A DNA stretch of 64,000 nucleotides, from NCBI GenBank assembly GCA_016765135.1, contig JAESQN010000029.1, positions 1-64,000 on the forward strand. Direction: 5' to 3'. Under the pieces are notes generated by a model, which was given only the letters and a program-made list of their open reading frames with translations, was not told the DNA's origin and searched no databases. A program made the translations under genes and the position numbers. Below, piece by piece: positions 53,395 through 62,247 of the stretch (the stretch's first letter is position 1; the number at the start of each line of letters is the position of its first letter). This DNA comes from Robiginitomaculum sp. GTDB lineage: Bacteria > Pseudomonadota > Alphaproteobacteria > Caulobacterales > Maricaulaceae.

Positions 53395-54414
53395 CTAATA
53401 GGCCCCCCGGCGCGACAGCAGTCTAGCTCCCGCTTCACCGCTCAAACTAAAGCTTGCTTGCTGGCGACGGGTCTGCTCACCTCGCCGCACGATAATTTCC
53501 AAATTTACCAAATCGGTTTTTACATCGGTCATATCTTGTCCAGCACCTCTCAATTCCAAATCTGCGACAACTGGTAATGCCCAAACTGCCCCAACAGTTT
53601 CATAGCCTGCCAAAGGCCTTTGCGCAATCACTGCCTTGGCCACCTGGACTTCCTCATCGTCTTCACCTTCATCACGGTCAAACAATATTGCCAGCAAGGG
53701 CCATTGTTCCGGGTGCAGGGTATTTAGATTGATTTTGTTGGCTTTCATATCAGCCGAGGCACATAAAAACGGTTGCATCCGCACATATATATCTTCTGTG
53801 ATGCCCTCAATGGCCCGCAGTTCGGTAATGTCCATCATCAGAGTATTGGCGGCGTGGTAGGGTGGATTTTTAGCGGTATAGGTCAGATCTTCGGCCCCAC
53901 CTTGTTCGGGTATAATATCCCCGTCAACCCAGTCTTGGATACTGGCAGCAAGGTTTTCGGATTGCAGTTCGTCAAATTCTAGAAATTCCAGCAGGTCTGC
54001 CAATCGCTGCCGGGTTATTTCATTGGTTTGTTCATTAGCAAGCTGGTTGACATTAAAGCAATTGCGCCCGTCTGATATGAGTATCTGCATATCACCACTC
54101 TCTGCGTCCTGCTCCTCCCCATCATCACCAAGGGGAAATACGATGGCCTCGCGAGCCAAAACAATTTGCGCAAAACCTATTTGATTATCTGCCCCATTAA
54201 TCTGCAACCAGTTCTCGGCAAAGGCTTCTCCGCCGCGCATATACCAGTCGAGTTGTTCCGCAATCTGGACGCCCGCCGCACGTTTCACTGCAAAACGGAT
54301 GTCGTCCATGATCGCCACGGCCAAAGCCGCCATAACCGTCATCAACAGCAAGGTCGTCAACAACACTGCGCCGCGTTCATTTTTGCGGGATTTCATTGGT
54401 TTGCGCTCACTCAT
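53395..54414 (-). CDS. gspK: Type II secretion minor pseudopilin GspK
   Basis: A 339-residue tip pseudopilin. A basic leader (KSRKNERG) precedes AVLLTTLLLMTVMAALAVAI as the type IV pilin-like helix; position 5 of the mature part is not the usual Glu, which is a known GspK feature. The large globular domain has the helical insert (LLEFLEFDELQSENLAASIQ) and acidic metal-rich stretch ESGDMQILISDGRN. It overlaps gspJ by four bases. Its ATG is at 54414. Confidence 0.9.
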   Translation of the reverse strand: MSERKPMKSRKNERGAVLLTTLLLMTVMAALAVAIMDDIRFAVKRAAGVQIAEQLDWYMRGGEAFAENWLQINGADNQIGFAQIVLAREAIVFPLGDDGEEQDAESGDMQILISDGRNCFNVNQLANEQTNEITRQRLADLLEFLEFDELQSENLAASIQDWVDGDIIPEQGGAEDLTYTAKNPPYHAANTLMMDITELRAIEGITEDIYVRMQPFLCASADMKANKINLNTLHPEQWPLLAILFDRDEGEDDEEVQVAKAVIAQRPLAGYETVGAVWALPVVADLELRGAGQDMTDVKTDLVNLEIIVRRGEQTRRQQASFSLSGEAGARLLSRRGAY

Positions 54415-55142
54415 TGGTCTGCCCCCACACGGAATATTTGCCGCAGGCGCTTACCGTCCGTAAATTCCAGCTCAACCGAAGCCAATACCGGTAAAGTTGT
54501 CACCCCGTCTGGTGGCACGCCAGTCAACCAGTTGTCCGCCCAATTTTCCCCATCATAAAACCCCAGTGTGACACGTTCAACGCCGTCCAGCAAAGATTGC
54601 TCCAACACGGGCGTAGCGGCAATGGGGTTGAACCGGGCTTTAATTTGGCGGAACAGGGTTTTGTCCCTCAGTACATATTCTACTGCCTGCAAACCACTGC
54701 GCCGTTCTATGCCGCCAGGATTATCCCACCCGGTGCGGGACAGGGATAAAAACCTTTCATCACCAAATGACCCGCCAATGAAAAACGCTTGTTCGGGCTG
54801 ACCAAAAGCATCGGTTTTTGGTACAATCACGGTATTGGCAAAATCTGCTTTTAGCAAAATACGCAAAGTGGCTCGCTGGCGTAATTCGTCGCTTTTGCCT
54901 GCCATCAGGTCTTTGGACCCAAGCACAGATGTCAACACCGCCAAAGACGCGGCGGACAGAATTGAGAATATGAACAGCGAAACCAACACCTCGACCAGGG
55001 TGAAACCAAATTGTCGCCTTACGGGTTGGTTGCACTGATTCCCTGTAGGGTGGATTAGCGCCCTTACGCGTAATCCACCATTGGCAAACACCGCACGGTG
55101 GATACCGCGCCAAGAAGCACTAATCCACCTTACAAAACTCAT
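54411..55142 (-). CDS. gspJ: Type II secretion minor pseudopilin GspJ with inserted leader
   Basis: A 243-residue minor pseudopilin. The prepilin motif RRQFG/FTLVEVLVSLFIFSIL lies at residues about 42-60, so the leader is some 46 residues long instead of the usual 6-15. Residues 4 to about 33 are encoded by a palindromic repeat (copy B, 55045-55133) that stays in frame. The ATG overlaps the gspI stop as ATGA, and no other start codon exists before the prepilin motif, so the long leader should be translated. Remaining domain ends YDGENWADNWLTGVPPDGV... and resembles normal GspJ. Confidence 0.85.
   Translation of the reverse strand: MSFVRWISASWRGIHRAVFANGGLRVRALIHPTGNQCNQPVRRQFGFTLVEVLVSLFIFSILSAASLAVLTSVLGSKDLMAGKSDELRQRATLRILLKADFANTVIVPKTDAFGQPEQAFFIGGSFGDERFLSLSRTGWDNPGGIERRSGLQAVEYVLRDKTLFRQIKARFNPIAATPVLEQSLLDGVERVTLGFYDGENWADNWLTGVPPDGVTTLPVLASVELEFTDGKRLRQIFRVGADQ
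55045..55133. repeat. Palindromic repeat, copy B, inside gspJ
   Basis: The 89-bp unit starts GTAGGGTGGATTAG and ends CTAATCCACCTTAC like copies A and C. It lies wholly within the gspJ coding region. On the coding strand it adds about 30 residues (VRWISASWRGIHRA...) to the leader peptide. Confidence 0.88.
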
Positions 55143-55540
55143 TGTGGTAACTCCTGCCGGGCGGCTGGTTTACTGGAAGCAAAGGCCGTGCGTGTCATCA
55201 GGATTTGCTCGGACGTTTTTTCTTGTACGGTAATTGTCAGCTTGAAAAACCCGGCGGTGCCCGTGTCTTCGGTCTGGATGCGCCAATTCCAGTCGCGCCC
55301 ACCCATCTCGCCGCTGTCTTGTTGCGCACCGACCCTGGGCGGTTCGGGCCTGTTTAAGGCAAGGAGCAATTGATTGTCTGCAATAATTCCGGCCAATTGC
55401 TTTTGCTCCAGCACACTCATGGCCCTAATGTTTTCAGTGCCAGCATGCATCAGGCCCAAAATAGCAGTGGAGAATATTAACAAAGACGCCAACACCTCGA
55501 TCAAGGTAAACCCGGCTTGGCCTTTCACATATTTGGTCAT
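55139..55540 (-). CDS. gspI: Type II secretion minor pseudopilin GspI
   Basis: A 133-residue pseudopilin. Leader VKGQAG precedes FTLIEVLASLLIFSTAILGL (prepilin cleavage Gly-Phe with Glu 5), and the short C-terminal domain holds RDWNWRIQTEDTGTAGFFKL. Length is typical for GspI. It overlaps gspH by four bases and gspJ by four bases, both ATGA. It is part of the tip complex with GspJ and GspK. Confidence 0.92.
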   Translation of the reverse strand: MTKYVKGQAGFTLIEVLASLLIFSTAILGLMHAGTENIRAMSVLEQKQLAGIIADNQLLLALNRPEPPRVGAQQDSGEMGGRDWNWRIQTEDTGTAGFFKLTITVQEKTSEQILMTRTAFASSKPAARQELPQ

Positions 55541-56040
55541 TCTTGCGGCTCCACAACTATTTTGCCGTCAACACTGCCGCTAATCAGAAAGGCTGATGCG
55601 CCGCTTCGCAGTTTCAACTCGAACGGCGTACCCAGGCCCGTTGTATCAAAACGGATAACTGGCACCCCGGATTTTTCCGCCGCTTCCAGATTTATCTTGG
55701 TAGCGTTTTGTGTCAATTCTACAAAGGGTTTGCTATCAAGCCCAAATGAAAAATTCTCAACTATTTCCCATAAATCATTATTAAACCTAACGATTTGATA
55801 GCCGTCCTGAGTAATCATTATGCCAACGGATTGCTGGGCCACCAGCCCGCCTTGCGCCGCCAAACCGATGCGAGTGGCTAGAAGCTCGCCTTGCTTGTGG
55901 AGCGGGTCTTGTGCTTTGGGCATGTTCATAACCACGGCCCCAGCCATCATGCCGATAATAAACAGCACCGCCAAGACCTCAACCAGCGTGAAGCCGGATT
56001 GCCGTCTTTTAAGTCTGCCAGCTTGTGATATCGGCATCAT
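55537..56040 (-). CDS. gspH: Type II secretion minor pseudopilin GspH
   Basis: A 167-residue pseudopilin. RRQSG/FTLVEVLAVLFIIGMMAGAVV gives the prepilin cleavage site and helix. The start at 56040 (or the next ATG at 56037) has GGAGAGG close upstream and overlaps the gspG end by about 30 bases; the open frame extends to 56154 but would run through most of the gspG 3' region. The C-terminal part is beta-rich (IMITQDGYQIVRFNNDLWEI). It connects the major pseudopilin to the tip. Confidence 0.88.
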   Translation of the reverse strand: MMPISQAGRLKRRQSGFTLVEVLAVLFIIGMMAGAVVMNMPKAQDPLHKQGELLATRIGLAAQGGLVAQQSVGIMITQDGYQIVRFNNDLWEIVENFSFGLDSKPFVELTQNATKINLEAAEKSGVPVIRFDTTGLGTPFELKLRSGASAFLISGSVDGKIVVEPQE

Positions 56041-56428
56041 TGCCCTCTCCGCCTTCCTCGCCGTCGGCGCCGTATGACCATATGTCATAACGACCGTTTT
56101 CGCCCGGATAGGCGTATAGATACGGGTTTCCCCAAGGATCATCGGGCAGAACATCTATATAGCCTTCGGGACGCGCCCGTGCATCACTTCCCGATTGTGC
56201 ATTAAGTAAATCTTCCAGATTTTCAGGATATGTATTGGTGTCGAGGTTGTAGTACTCGATTGCCTGCCCTAGCCTGCTGATGTCAATCCGGGCTTTCTCG
56301 CCCTTGGCTTTGCTCATCATCGGCAAAACATTGATCACGACGATTGTGGCCAGCATCCCGATTATGACCATGGTCACCATGACTTCAACCAGGGTAAAAC
56401 CCGCTTGTTTTTTCTTCCGGTTACTCAT
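56009..56428 (-). CDS. gspG: Type II secretion major pseudopilin GspG
   Basis: A 139-residue major pseudopilin. Short basic leader with KKQAG, then FTLVEVMVTMVIIGMLATIV (Glu 5). The conserved globular part reads RLGQAIEYYNLDTNTYPENL, ARPEGYIDVLPDDPWGNPY and IWSYGADGEEGGEGNDADI with the Asp residues of the calcium site. Highly typical. Starts 9 bases after gspF and is followed by the other pseudopilins. Confidence 0.95.
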   Translation of the reverse strand: MSNRKKKQAGFTLVEVMVTMVIIGMLATIVVINVLPMMSKAKGEKARIDISRLGQAIEYYNLDTNTYPENLEDLLNAQSGSDARARPEGYIDVLPDDPWGNPYLYAYPGENGRYDIWSYGADGEEGGEGNDADITSWQT

Positions 56429-56437
56429 GATAAACTC

Positions 56438-57646
56438 CTAAAATGCTAATGTATTCAACCGTAAAATCGGTAGAAATATGGCGGCGACAATCAACATGAC
56501 CACCCCGCCAAGGAAAATAATAATTGCAGGCTCCAGCAAGTTTAGCACAATAGTGGTCGCACTATCAAACTCGCTTTCCAGGTATTCTGCGGATATATTA
56601 AACATCCCGCCCAGATCACCGCCCTGCTCTCCGCTGGCCACCATATGGATCATCAGAGCCGGAAATACCGGATTGCGTTTCAGCGCCGCACCTACGGAGT
56701 TACCGCCGCGCACATCTTCAATAACTTGCTCGGCAACATCAAACATCACCTGATTTTTCAGTGTGTTTTTCGCCGTATCCATAGCGGTCAGCACGGGCGT
56801 GCCGCTGTCCAGCAATCCGGCCATCGTGCGCGAAAACCGGGCCGCATTCATATCCCGTGACAGACCGCCAATAAACGGTAGCTTCAGGACGGTTCTATCA
56901 ACCACAAGCCGGAAACGACGAATTTTCATTGCTTGCTGTAAAATAACGCCCGCTAAAATTATACCGACCAACAGCCACAATCCGTAAGCCTGTAGCCATG
57001 CGGAAAAACCTATAGTCATCTGGGTCAGGCGCGGCAATTCCTGGTTAAAGCTGTCGAACTGGCGCACCACTTTGGGGACAACCATGACCATCAAAATCGT
57101 TATAACCCCAAGGGCGACAACGCTCAGAACCATAGGGTAAATCGTTGCGCCCAGAACTTTACGGCGAACTTTTTGCGCTGATTCCAAATCACCAGCCAGC
57201 CTGCCAAGCACTGCCCCCAATTGCCCGGAGTTTTCACCCGCAGCCACCATGGAGCAATATAAAGGTGTATAGGTTTTGTCCCGCGACATGGCCTCGGATA
57301 ACCGTCGCCCTTCCAATATTTGCCTGCGCACATCCAGCAATGAGCGGCGCATGGGCGATGTTTCGAATTGTAAAGCCGTGACCTTGAGCGCATCGGCTAC
57401 GGGTGTGCCGGAACCTATGAGTATTGCCAATTGCCGTGTGGCCTGTGTCAGGATTTTGTTTTTGACTTTGCCGGTTTTTTCGCGGGTCTGTTTTTCAGAA
57501 GCCTGCTCTGCGGCGGCTTGCATGTCTATGGGTGTGAGATCACGGGCCCGTAAATCCCGCCGCGCCGCCCGCGCCGAGATAGCCATAACCGTGCCCCGGC
57601 TTTGCTTGCCGTTTTTGTCAACGGCCCTGTAATCATAGGCCTGCAT
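56438..57646 (-). CDS. gspF: Type II secretion inner-membrane platform protein GspF
   Basis: A 402-residue polytopic protein with the two GspF/PilC domain repeats. AYDYRAVDKNGKQSRGTVMA opens it; LAILIGSGTPVADALKVTA and RTMAGLLDSGTPVLTAMDTA are the paired helical domains, and three transmembrane helices occur near residues 170, 220 and 380 (AIIIFLGGVVMLIVAAIFLP). It contacts GspE and GspL. Its ATG overlaps the gspE stop (TAATG). Confidence 0.95.
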   Translation of the reverse strand: MQAYDYRAVDKNGKQSRGTVMAISARAARRDLRARDLTPIDMQAAAEQASEKQTREKTGKVKNKILTQATRQLAILIGSGTPVADALKVTALQFETSPMRRSLLDVRRQILEGRRLSEAMSRDKTYTPLYCSMVAAGENSGQLGAVLGRLAGDLESAQKVRRKVLGATIYPMVLSVVALGVITILMVMVVPKVVRQFDSFNQELPRLTQMTIGFSAWLQAYGLWLLVGIILAGVILQQAMKIRRFRLVVDRTVLKLPFIGGLSRDMNAARFSRTMAGLLDSGTPVLTAMDTAKNTLKNQVMFDVAEQVIEDVRGGNSVGAALKRNPVFPALMIHMVASGEQGGDLGGMFNISAEYLESEFDSATTIVLNLLEPAIIIFLGGVVMLIVAAIFLPILRLNTLAF

Positions 57647-59130
57647 TATCCAGCCCCGGTTTTACGGCATACCCGAAGCACGTCCTCGGCACTGGTCATG
57701 CCGTTTGCTACATGGCGGGCGCCGCTCTCCAGCAAAGTGTCAGCGTTCTGAAACGCATAGGCGCTCATATCTTGTTCCCGCGCACCGTCGTGGATCATAG
57801 CTCTTATATCGTCGTCCATAACCACCATTTCGTACAGACCAACCCGCCCGGTATAGCCAATGCCGTGACAGGCTTCACAGCCTTTGGGACGGTAAAATGT
57901 GTGCTTTCCCGCAAGTCCCAAAAGCCGTAACTCGGTTTCGCCGGGTGTATATGCCTGCTTGCATTCACCGCACAATCGCCGCACCAGTCTTTGGGCGACA
58001 ATTGCCGTTACGGTCGAAGCCAGCAAGAACCGTTCAACCCCCATATCGCGCAAACGGGTGATGGCGGCCACGGCGGAATTAGTATGGACGGTCGATAGCA
58101 CCAAATGCCCGGTCAGGCTGGCCTGCACGGCGATTTCAGCGGTCTCGGGGTCGCGAATTTCCCCGACCATAACCACATCAGGGTCCTGGCGCAATATGGC
58201 CCGTAGCCCGGCGGCAAATGTCATGCCGACTTTGTTGTTGACTTGGGTCTGGCCGATACCGTCCAGGGCGTATTCTATGGGGTCTTCCACCGTCAAAATA
58301 TTGCGCGAGGTCTCGTTGAGCATGGTCAGGCCAGCGTAAAGTGTCGTGGTCTTGCCGGAACCCGTTGGCCCGGTGACCAATATAATCCCGTTGGGTGTCG
58401 CCAAGGCATTTGTGAAAGCCTCGGTCATGTCTTTGGTCATACCAAGCTCGACCACTCCGAACAAGGCTTGCTCTTTATTGAGTAAGCGCAGCACGGCCCG
58501 TTCGCCGTATTTGGACGGCAAGGTGGATACTCGAACATCTATGGCTTGCGCACCCAAAGTGAGCGAAAAACGTCCGTCTTGTGGTACGCGTTTTTTGGCA
58601 ATGTCGAGCCGGGCCATAACCTTGATACGTGACACCAAGACCCCGGCCAAATTAGCCGATAGTGACAAGATTTCCCGCAAGGTTCCGTCCACACGAAACC
58701 TGACCGACAGTCTGTTTTCGTGGGGTTCTATGTGTATATCTGAGGCCCGGAGTTTAATGGCTTCCTGGATCAGGCCGTTGATCATACGGATGACCGGGGC
58801 ATCATCATCACTGTCCAGCAAATCTTCGGTTTGAGGTATGTCCTCGGCCAAAGTGTAAAGGTTGCCTTGCTCGGTGATCGCATCGGCGGAGCTGGCCAGG
58901 CCCTCGCTGGCGTAGGCGGCGGACAGGAATTTATCAAATTCCCCGTGGCTTAGGTTTTGCAAATCTATAGGTACATCCAACACGCGCCGGGCTTCGAGAA
59001 TAGCCTCGCGGCGCACACCAGGGCGTACCCCGAGTCTTATTGGTTTATTGGCCGGATTGCCTGTTTTAAGAACGACAACGCCCCATTCCTTGGCAAAACC
59101 GTAAGCCAGATTTTCAGGGGCTGAAGCCAT
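57646..59130 (-). CDS. gspE: Type II secretion ATPase GspE
   Basis: A 494-residue hexameric ATPase driving secretion. Walker A GPTGSGKTTTLYAGL lies near residue 250, the Asp box VEDPIEYALDGIGQTQVN near 280, Walker B VVMVGEIRDPETAEI near 320 and HTNSAVAAITRL near 345. A four-Cys zinc module (CGECKQAYTP...GCEACHGIGYTGRVG) follows near 385-425, typical for GspE. The N1E domain interacts with GspL. It follows gspD by 9 bases. Confidence 0.96.
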   Translation of the reverse strand: MASAPENLAYGFAKEWGVVVLKTGNPANKPIRLGVRPGVRREAILEARRVLDVPIDLQNLSHGEFDKFLSAAYASEGLASSADAITEQGNLYTLAEDIPQTEDLLDSDDDAPVIRMINGLIQEAIKLRASDIHIEPHENRLSVRFRVDGTLREILSLSANLAGVLVSRIKVMARLDIAKKRVPQDGRFSLTLGAQAIDVRVSTLPSKYGERAVLRLLNKEQALFGVVELGMTKDMTEAFTNALATPNGIILVTGPTGSGKTTTLYAGLTMLNETSRNILTVEDPIEYALDGIGQTQVNNKVGMTFAAGLRAILRQDPDVVMVGEIRDPETAEIAVQASLTGHLVLSTVHTNSAVAAITRLRDMGVERFLLASTVTAIVAQRLVRRLCGECKQAYTPGETELRLLGLAGKHTFYRPKGCEACHGIGYTGRVGLYEMVVMDDDIRAMIHDGAREQDMSAYAFQNADTLLESGARHVANGMTSAEDVLRVCRKTGAG

Positions 59131-59139
59131 ATCTATCTC

Positions 59140-61092
59140 TTATTTATCCGTGATGCCCAAATCGCGCAAAGCCTCGTCAATGAGCAACGACCCATCACCA
59201 TTTTTGCGTATTTCTTCGCGGCGGATCAAATCCAGCTTTTGCTGGGTCAAAGGTACGGCGTCGTCCCCGTCTCGCAGGATTGTTACACGGATAAATACCA
59301 TAAGATTGGTGCGCCTGCGTGAAACATTTTTCGATTTAAACAAATTACCCAAGATCGGAATATCGCCAAGTATGGGTACCTGCGAACGAAATATTTGTTC
59401 ATCGTCCTGCATCAAACCACCCAGCACAATAATCTCACCATCATCAGCGAGTACCGTCGTGGAGATTTCCCGCTTATTGGTCACAAGGTCTGATGCGATC
59501 AATGACGCATCTGGTGATATACTTGAAACTTCCTGTCTGATTTCCAAGCGAACTACATCACCCTGGTTGATTTGTGGTAAAATTTCCAGTTGAATCCCGA
59601 TCTCTTCGCGATTGACCGTGCGAAACGGGTTGTTGTTATTATTACCAAGTGTCTCGCCGCTGGTAAATGGCACTTCCTGACCCACAAGAAAAGTCGCCGG
59701 AACATTATCCAGTGTGGTGACGAATGGTGTCGAGAGTACATTAGAATCCGTATCGTTTCTAACCGCGTTCAAGATGACCCCGAACAGGCCCGCATCGCCA
59801 GAGCCGGCAATACCGACAGTGCCGCCTGTCAGTCCCAGCAGTGACGCAATGGCAGCATCTTGCAAACCACCTTGCGCGGCATCGTCACCACGACCAGCCA
59901 GTGCACCGGCAATCGTCAGCAGGTTTGGCGCAGAGCGAGAAAAATTTGTTGAAATCAGAGGAATTCCGGAACTATCATTGCCGGCCAAAACAAACTGCAC
60001 ACCCAAATCCTGAGCCGCCGTATCGGATATATCGACAATAATCGCCTCGACCAACACCTGTGGGCGGCGGATATCAAGGCGACGTATGACAGATTCCAGA
60101 GCTTCCTGGGTTTTCGGGTTGGCGCTAATGATCAGGCTATTGCTCCCTGGCTCATGAGCAACGCTGGGCTTTTGCGCGTTTTTGACCTTATCTTCAAAGG
60201 TCGGTAGAATTTTCTCCAAAATCCCGAGCAAATCTTCGCCGTTAGCAAAGCGCAACGGGATGACACTCACCTTACCGCGCTGCAAAACACTGTCTTTGTC
60301 CATGCTTAAAACCATAGCTTTAAGCTGGGCCACGGCCGCACTATCACCGCGCAGCACCAGGGTATTGGTCGCTTCGATGGCAACCGCTTTCACGGTTTCG
60401 CCGATCACAATATTATTGCGGATTTGCGGCTTGCCTGTTCCCATAAGCTCGCGCACTGCATCCTTGGCATCACGGGCGCTGATATTGCGTAGTGCTATGG
60501 TTTCAATGGTGGCTTTGTCCACATCCATAGCTGCGATAATTTTGCGGGCCTTTGCCAGGTTTTCCGGATAATCAGTGATCACCAAAACCCGCCCACCCGG
60601 CGTCGAGGTCAAGCGGCCTTGAGAATGCATCAAAGGTTTGATTAACTTGGCAGCATTAGAGGCATCACCGTGTTTTAGTTGCAAAATCTCCGTGACAAAC
60701 ACGCCCACATCCCTACGGCCTGCGCGAATAGACGCATCCTGGGCTGCGCCCTGGATCAATGTCACCCGATACGCGCCGCTTGATGTGGGTACAGCCGTAA
60801 AGCCGCGCACGCGCAACACATCCATAAATACGGAAAACACTTGCGATTTGCTCAATTTTGCCTGGGAGGTCACAGTAACCGTTCCCGTCACACGCGGATC
60901 AACGATGAAAGTTTTGCCTGTTAATACGGATATGTCTTCGATAAAGGCCCGGATATCCGCATCTTTGAGATTGATCACATGTTCTTGGGCACGGACAGGC
61001 GGACTTGCCATTATAAGAACCGTTACAAACAGGCACAATATACCTGCCCTAAAACGCGTACCAGTCCCTATTATTTTATCCAAAATAATCAC
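59140..61092 (-). CDS. gspD: Type II secretion outer-membrane secretin GspD
   Basis: A 650-residue secretin. Signal peptide (residues 15-36, ends VRAQ), N0 domain (INLKDADIRAFIEDISVLTG), N1-N3 repeats (YRVTLIQGAAQDAS; RVLVITDYPENLAKARKII; LIISANPKTQEALESVIRRL), then the secretin core with VPFTSGETLGNNN and EEIGIQLEILPQINQGDVV and the VLGGLMQDDE lid. Length is typical. It overlaps gspC by four bases (ATGA). Its pilotin is unknown but may be the lipoprotein at 51334. Confidence 0.95.
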   Translation of the reverse strand: MIILDKIIGTGTRFRAGILCLFVTVLIMASPPVRAQEHVINLKDADIRAFIEDISVLTGKTFIVDPRVTGTVTVTSQAKLSKSQVFSVFMDVLRVRGFTAVPTSSGAYRVTLIQGAAQDASIRAGRRDVGVFVTEILQLKHGDASNAAKLIKPLMHSQGRLTSTPGGRVLVITDYPENLAKARKIIAAMDVDKATIETIALRNISARDAKDAVRELMGTGKPQIRNNIVIGETVKAVAIEATNTLVLRGDSAAVAQLKAMVLSMDKDSVLQRGKVSVIPLRFANGEDLLGILEKILPTFEDKVKNAQKPSVAHEPGSNSLIISANPKTQEALESVIRRLDIRRPQVLVEAIIVDISDTAAQDLGVQFVLAGNDSSGIPLISTNFSRSAPNLLTIAGALAGRGDDAAQGGLQDAAIASLLGLTGGTVGIAGSGDAGLFGVILNAVRNDTDSNVLSTPFVTTLDNVPATFLVGQEVPFTSGETLGNNNNNPFRTVNREEIGIQLEILPQINQGDVVRLEIRQEVSSISPDASLIASDLVTNKREISTTVLADDGEIIVLGGLMQDDEQIFRSQVPILGDIPILGNLFKSKNVSRRRTNLMVFIRVTILRDGDDAVPLTQQKLDLIRREEIRKNGDGSLLIDEALRDLGITDK

Positions 61093-61904
61093 TGTAAATT
61101 CACCTCTATAGTCATGGGTACATCATCCCTGATGATCTGGATGCTGGCATATCGGGCCTGCTTCAGATTTTTCATCAAAGCAGGAAGGTTGACCTGGTTT
61201 TGTGTTAGGCTCTCACCGTTTATGGCTGTTATCATATCACGGGACTGGAAGCCATATTTTTCTAAAGCCCCACCCCGGCGCGCTCTGATCCTGTAACCAA
61301 TGACAGTGCGCCCCTCCCTGTGGGGAAAAAACCGCACGTCATTTATCAAATCTGCGGCTTTGAAAGACAGGGTTTTGGCGGCAAATGTCAAAGCGGTTTT
61401 CTGGACGGCACCCTGCTCGTCTTCGGTTTTACCCTGCCTGGACAGGCGCTCCAAGACCCCGTTTCTATCTAAAATAACATAATCTATTTCAACCTGTTTG
61501 AGCGTAACGCCGGGTATAATTTCGTCTCCAAGGAAATAGCTGGCCTGTTTGTTGTCAGGTGTCTGGATAATTGCGCTTGAACTGTCACCGCCAATGTCGG
61601 CGCGCATCCCAAATACTTTTAGATCCAGTGTGGTTTCGGGGGCGGATATAGCTATGGGCGTATCAGTAGACACCGGAATATCGCGGTGAAATGGATCAAA
61701 TGTGCGCAATACCGCACTATCAATAGACTTTATATCCGCCATATCAGGATTTGGTATGCTTTGCCCGGAAGCGGGAATAACGACACGTTTGGATGCCAAA
61801 GCGGGTAATATGGTGAGTGCCAGTGCCCACAGCAAAATTGCCAGCAAAGCCAGCTCTAAAACCAGCACGGGTTTTAATCTCGCCATATCAAACTTTCCAA
61901 CCAT
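61089..61904 (-). CDS. gspC: Type II secretion protein GspC, first gene of the operon
   Basis: A 271-residue inner-membrane protein. N-terminal transmembrane helix (LKPVLVLELALLAILLWALA, residues about 10-30), then the HR domain that binds GspD (LKVFGMRADIGGDSSSAIIQ; FLGDEIIPGVTLKQVEIDYV) and a C-terminal PDZ domain (YRIRARRGGALEKYGFQSRD; MITAINGESL). Start 61904 has AGGACAGG upstream. The promoter must lie in the 343 bases upstream, which hold two palindromes. Confidence 0.93.
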   Translation of the reverse strand: MVGKFDMARLKPVLVLELALLAILLWALALTILPALASKRVVIPASGQSIPNPDMADIKSIDSAVLRTFDPFHRDIPVSTDTPIAISAPETTLDLKVFGMRADIGGDSSSAIIQTPDNKQASYFLGDEIIPGVTLKQVEIDYVILDRNGVLERLSRQGKTEDEQGAVQKTALTFAAKTLSFKAADLINDVRFFPHREGRTVIGYRIRARRGGALEKYGFQSRDMITAINGESLTQNQVNLPALMKNLKQARYASIQIIRDDVPMTIEVNLQ

Positions 61905-61990
61905 TCAGCCTGTCCTTTTCGTGGGAACCTCATTTACAATGACGTTCTCATTACCTGTTTTATGTATGCATAACACAACTAAGCCCACTA

Positions 61991-62019
61991 AAGCAGATAT
62001 ATGACAGATATATCTGCTT
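61991..62019. promoter_or_regulatory. Long perfect palindrome upstream of gspC
   Basis: Arms AAGCAGATATAT and ATATATCTGCTT are exact inverted copies of 12 bases around a five-base spacer, 87 bases upstream of the gspC start. Length and symmetry suit a dimeric regulator site for the T2SS operon. No regulator gene lies next to it. A hairpin in the RNA is an alternative. Confidence 0.5.
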
Positions 62020-62106
62020 GGATGCAAGGATTAAGACCAAGGTTAAGAAAAGGTAAGGCAGGTAGGTCATATTCTCATATTGATATATTAAATAACCTGT
62101 AGCCCT

Positions 62107-62195
62107 GTAGGGTGGATTAGCACCTTTTGTGCGTAATCCACCATCGGCAACCACCAAAAGGTGGATTACGCGCAAGAAGCGCTAATCCACCCTAC
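62107..62195. repeat. Palindromic repeat, copy C
   Basis: The 89-bp unit begins GTAGGGTGGATTAG and ends CTAATCCACCCTAC, with perfectly paired outer arms extended by CCT/AGG. It lies between the T2SS operon promoter region and the aldehyde dehydrogenase stop. Copies A and B are at 40469 and 55045. Confidence 0.9.
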
Positions 62196-62247
62196 AGGTT
62201 TCGGTGGTTTTTCTAGCCAGCGTTTTAAGTGGCTCATTTCACTAGGT

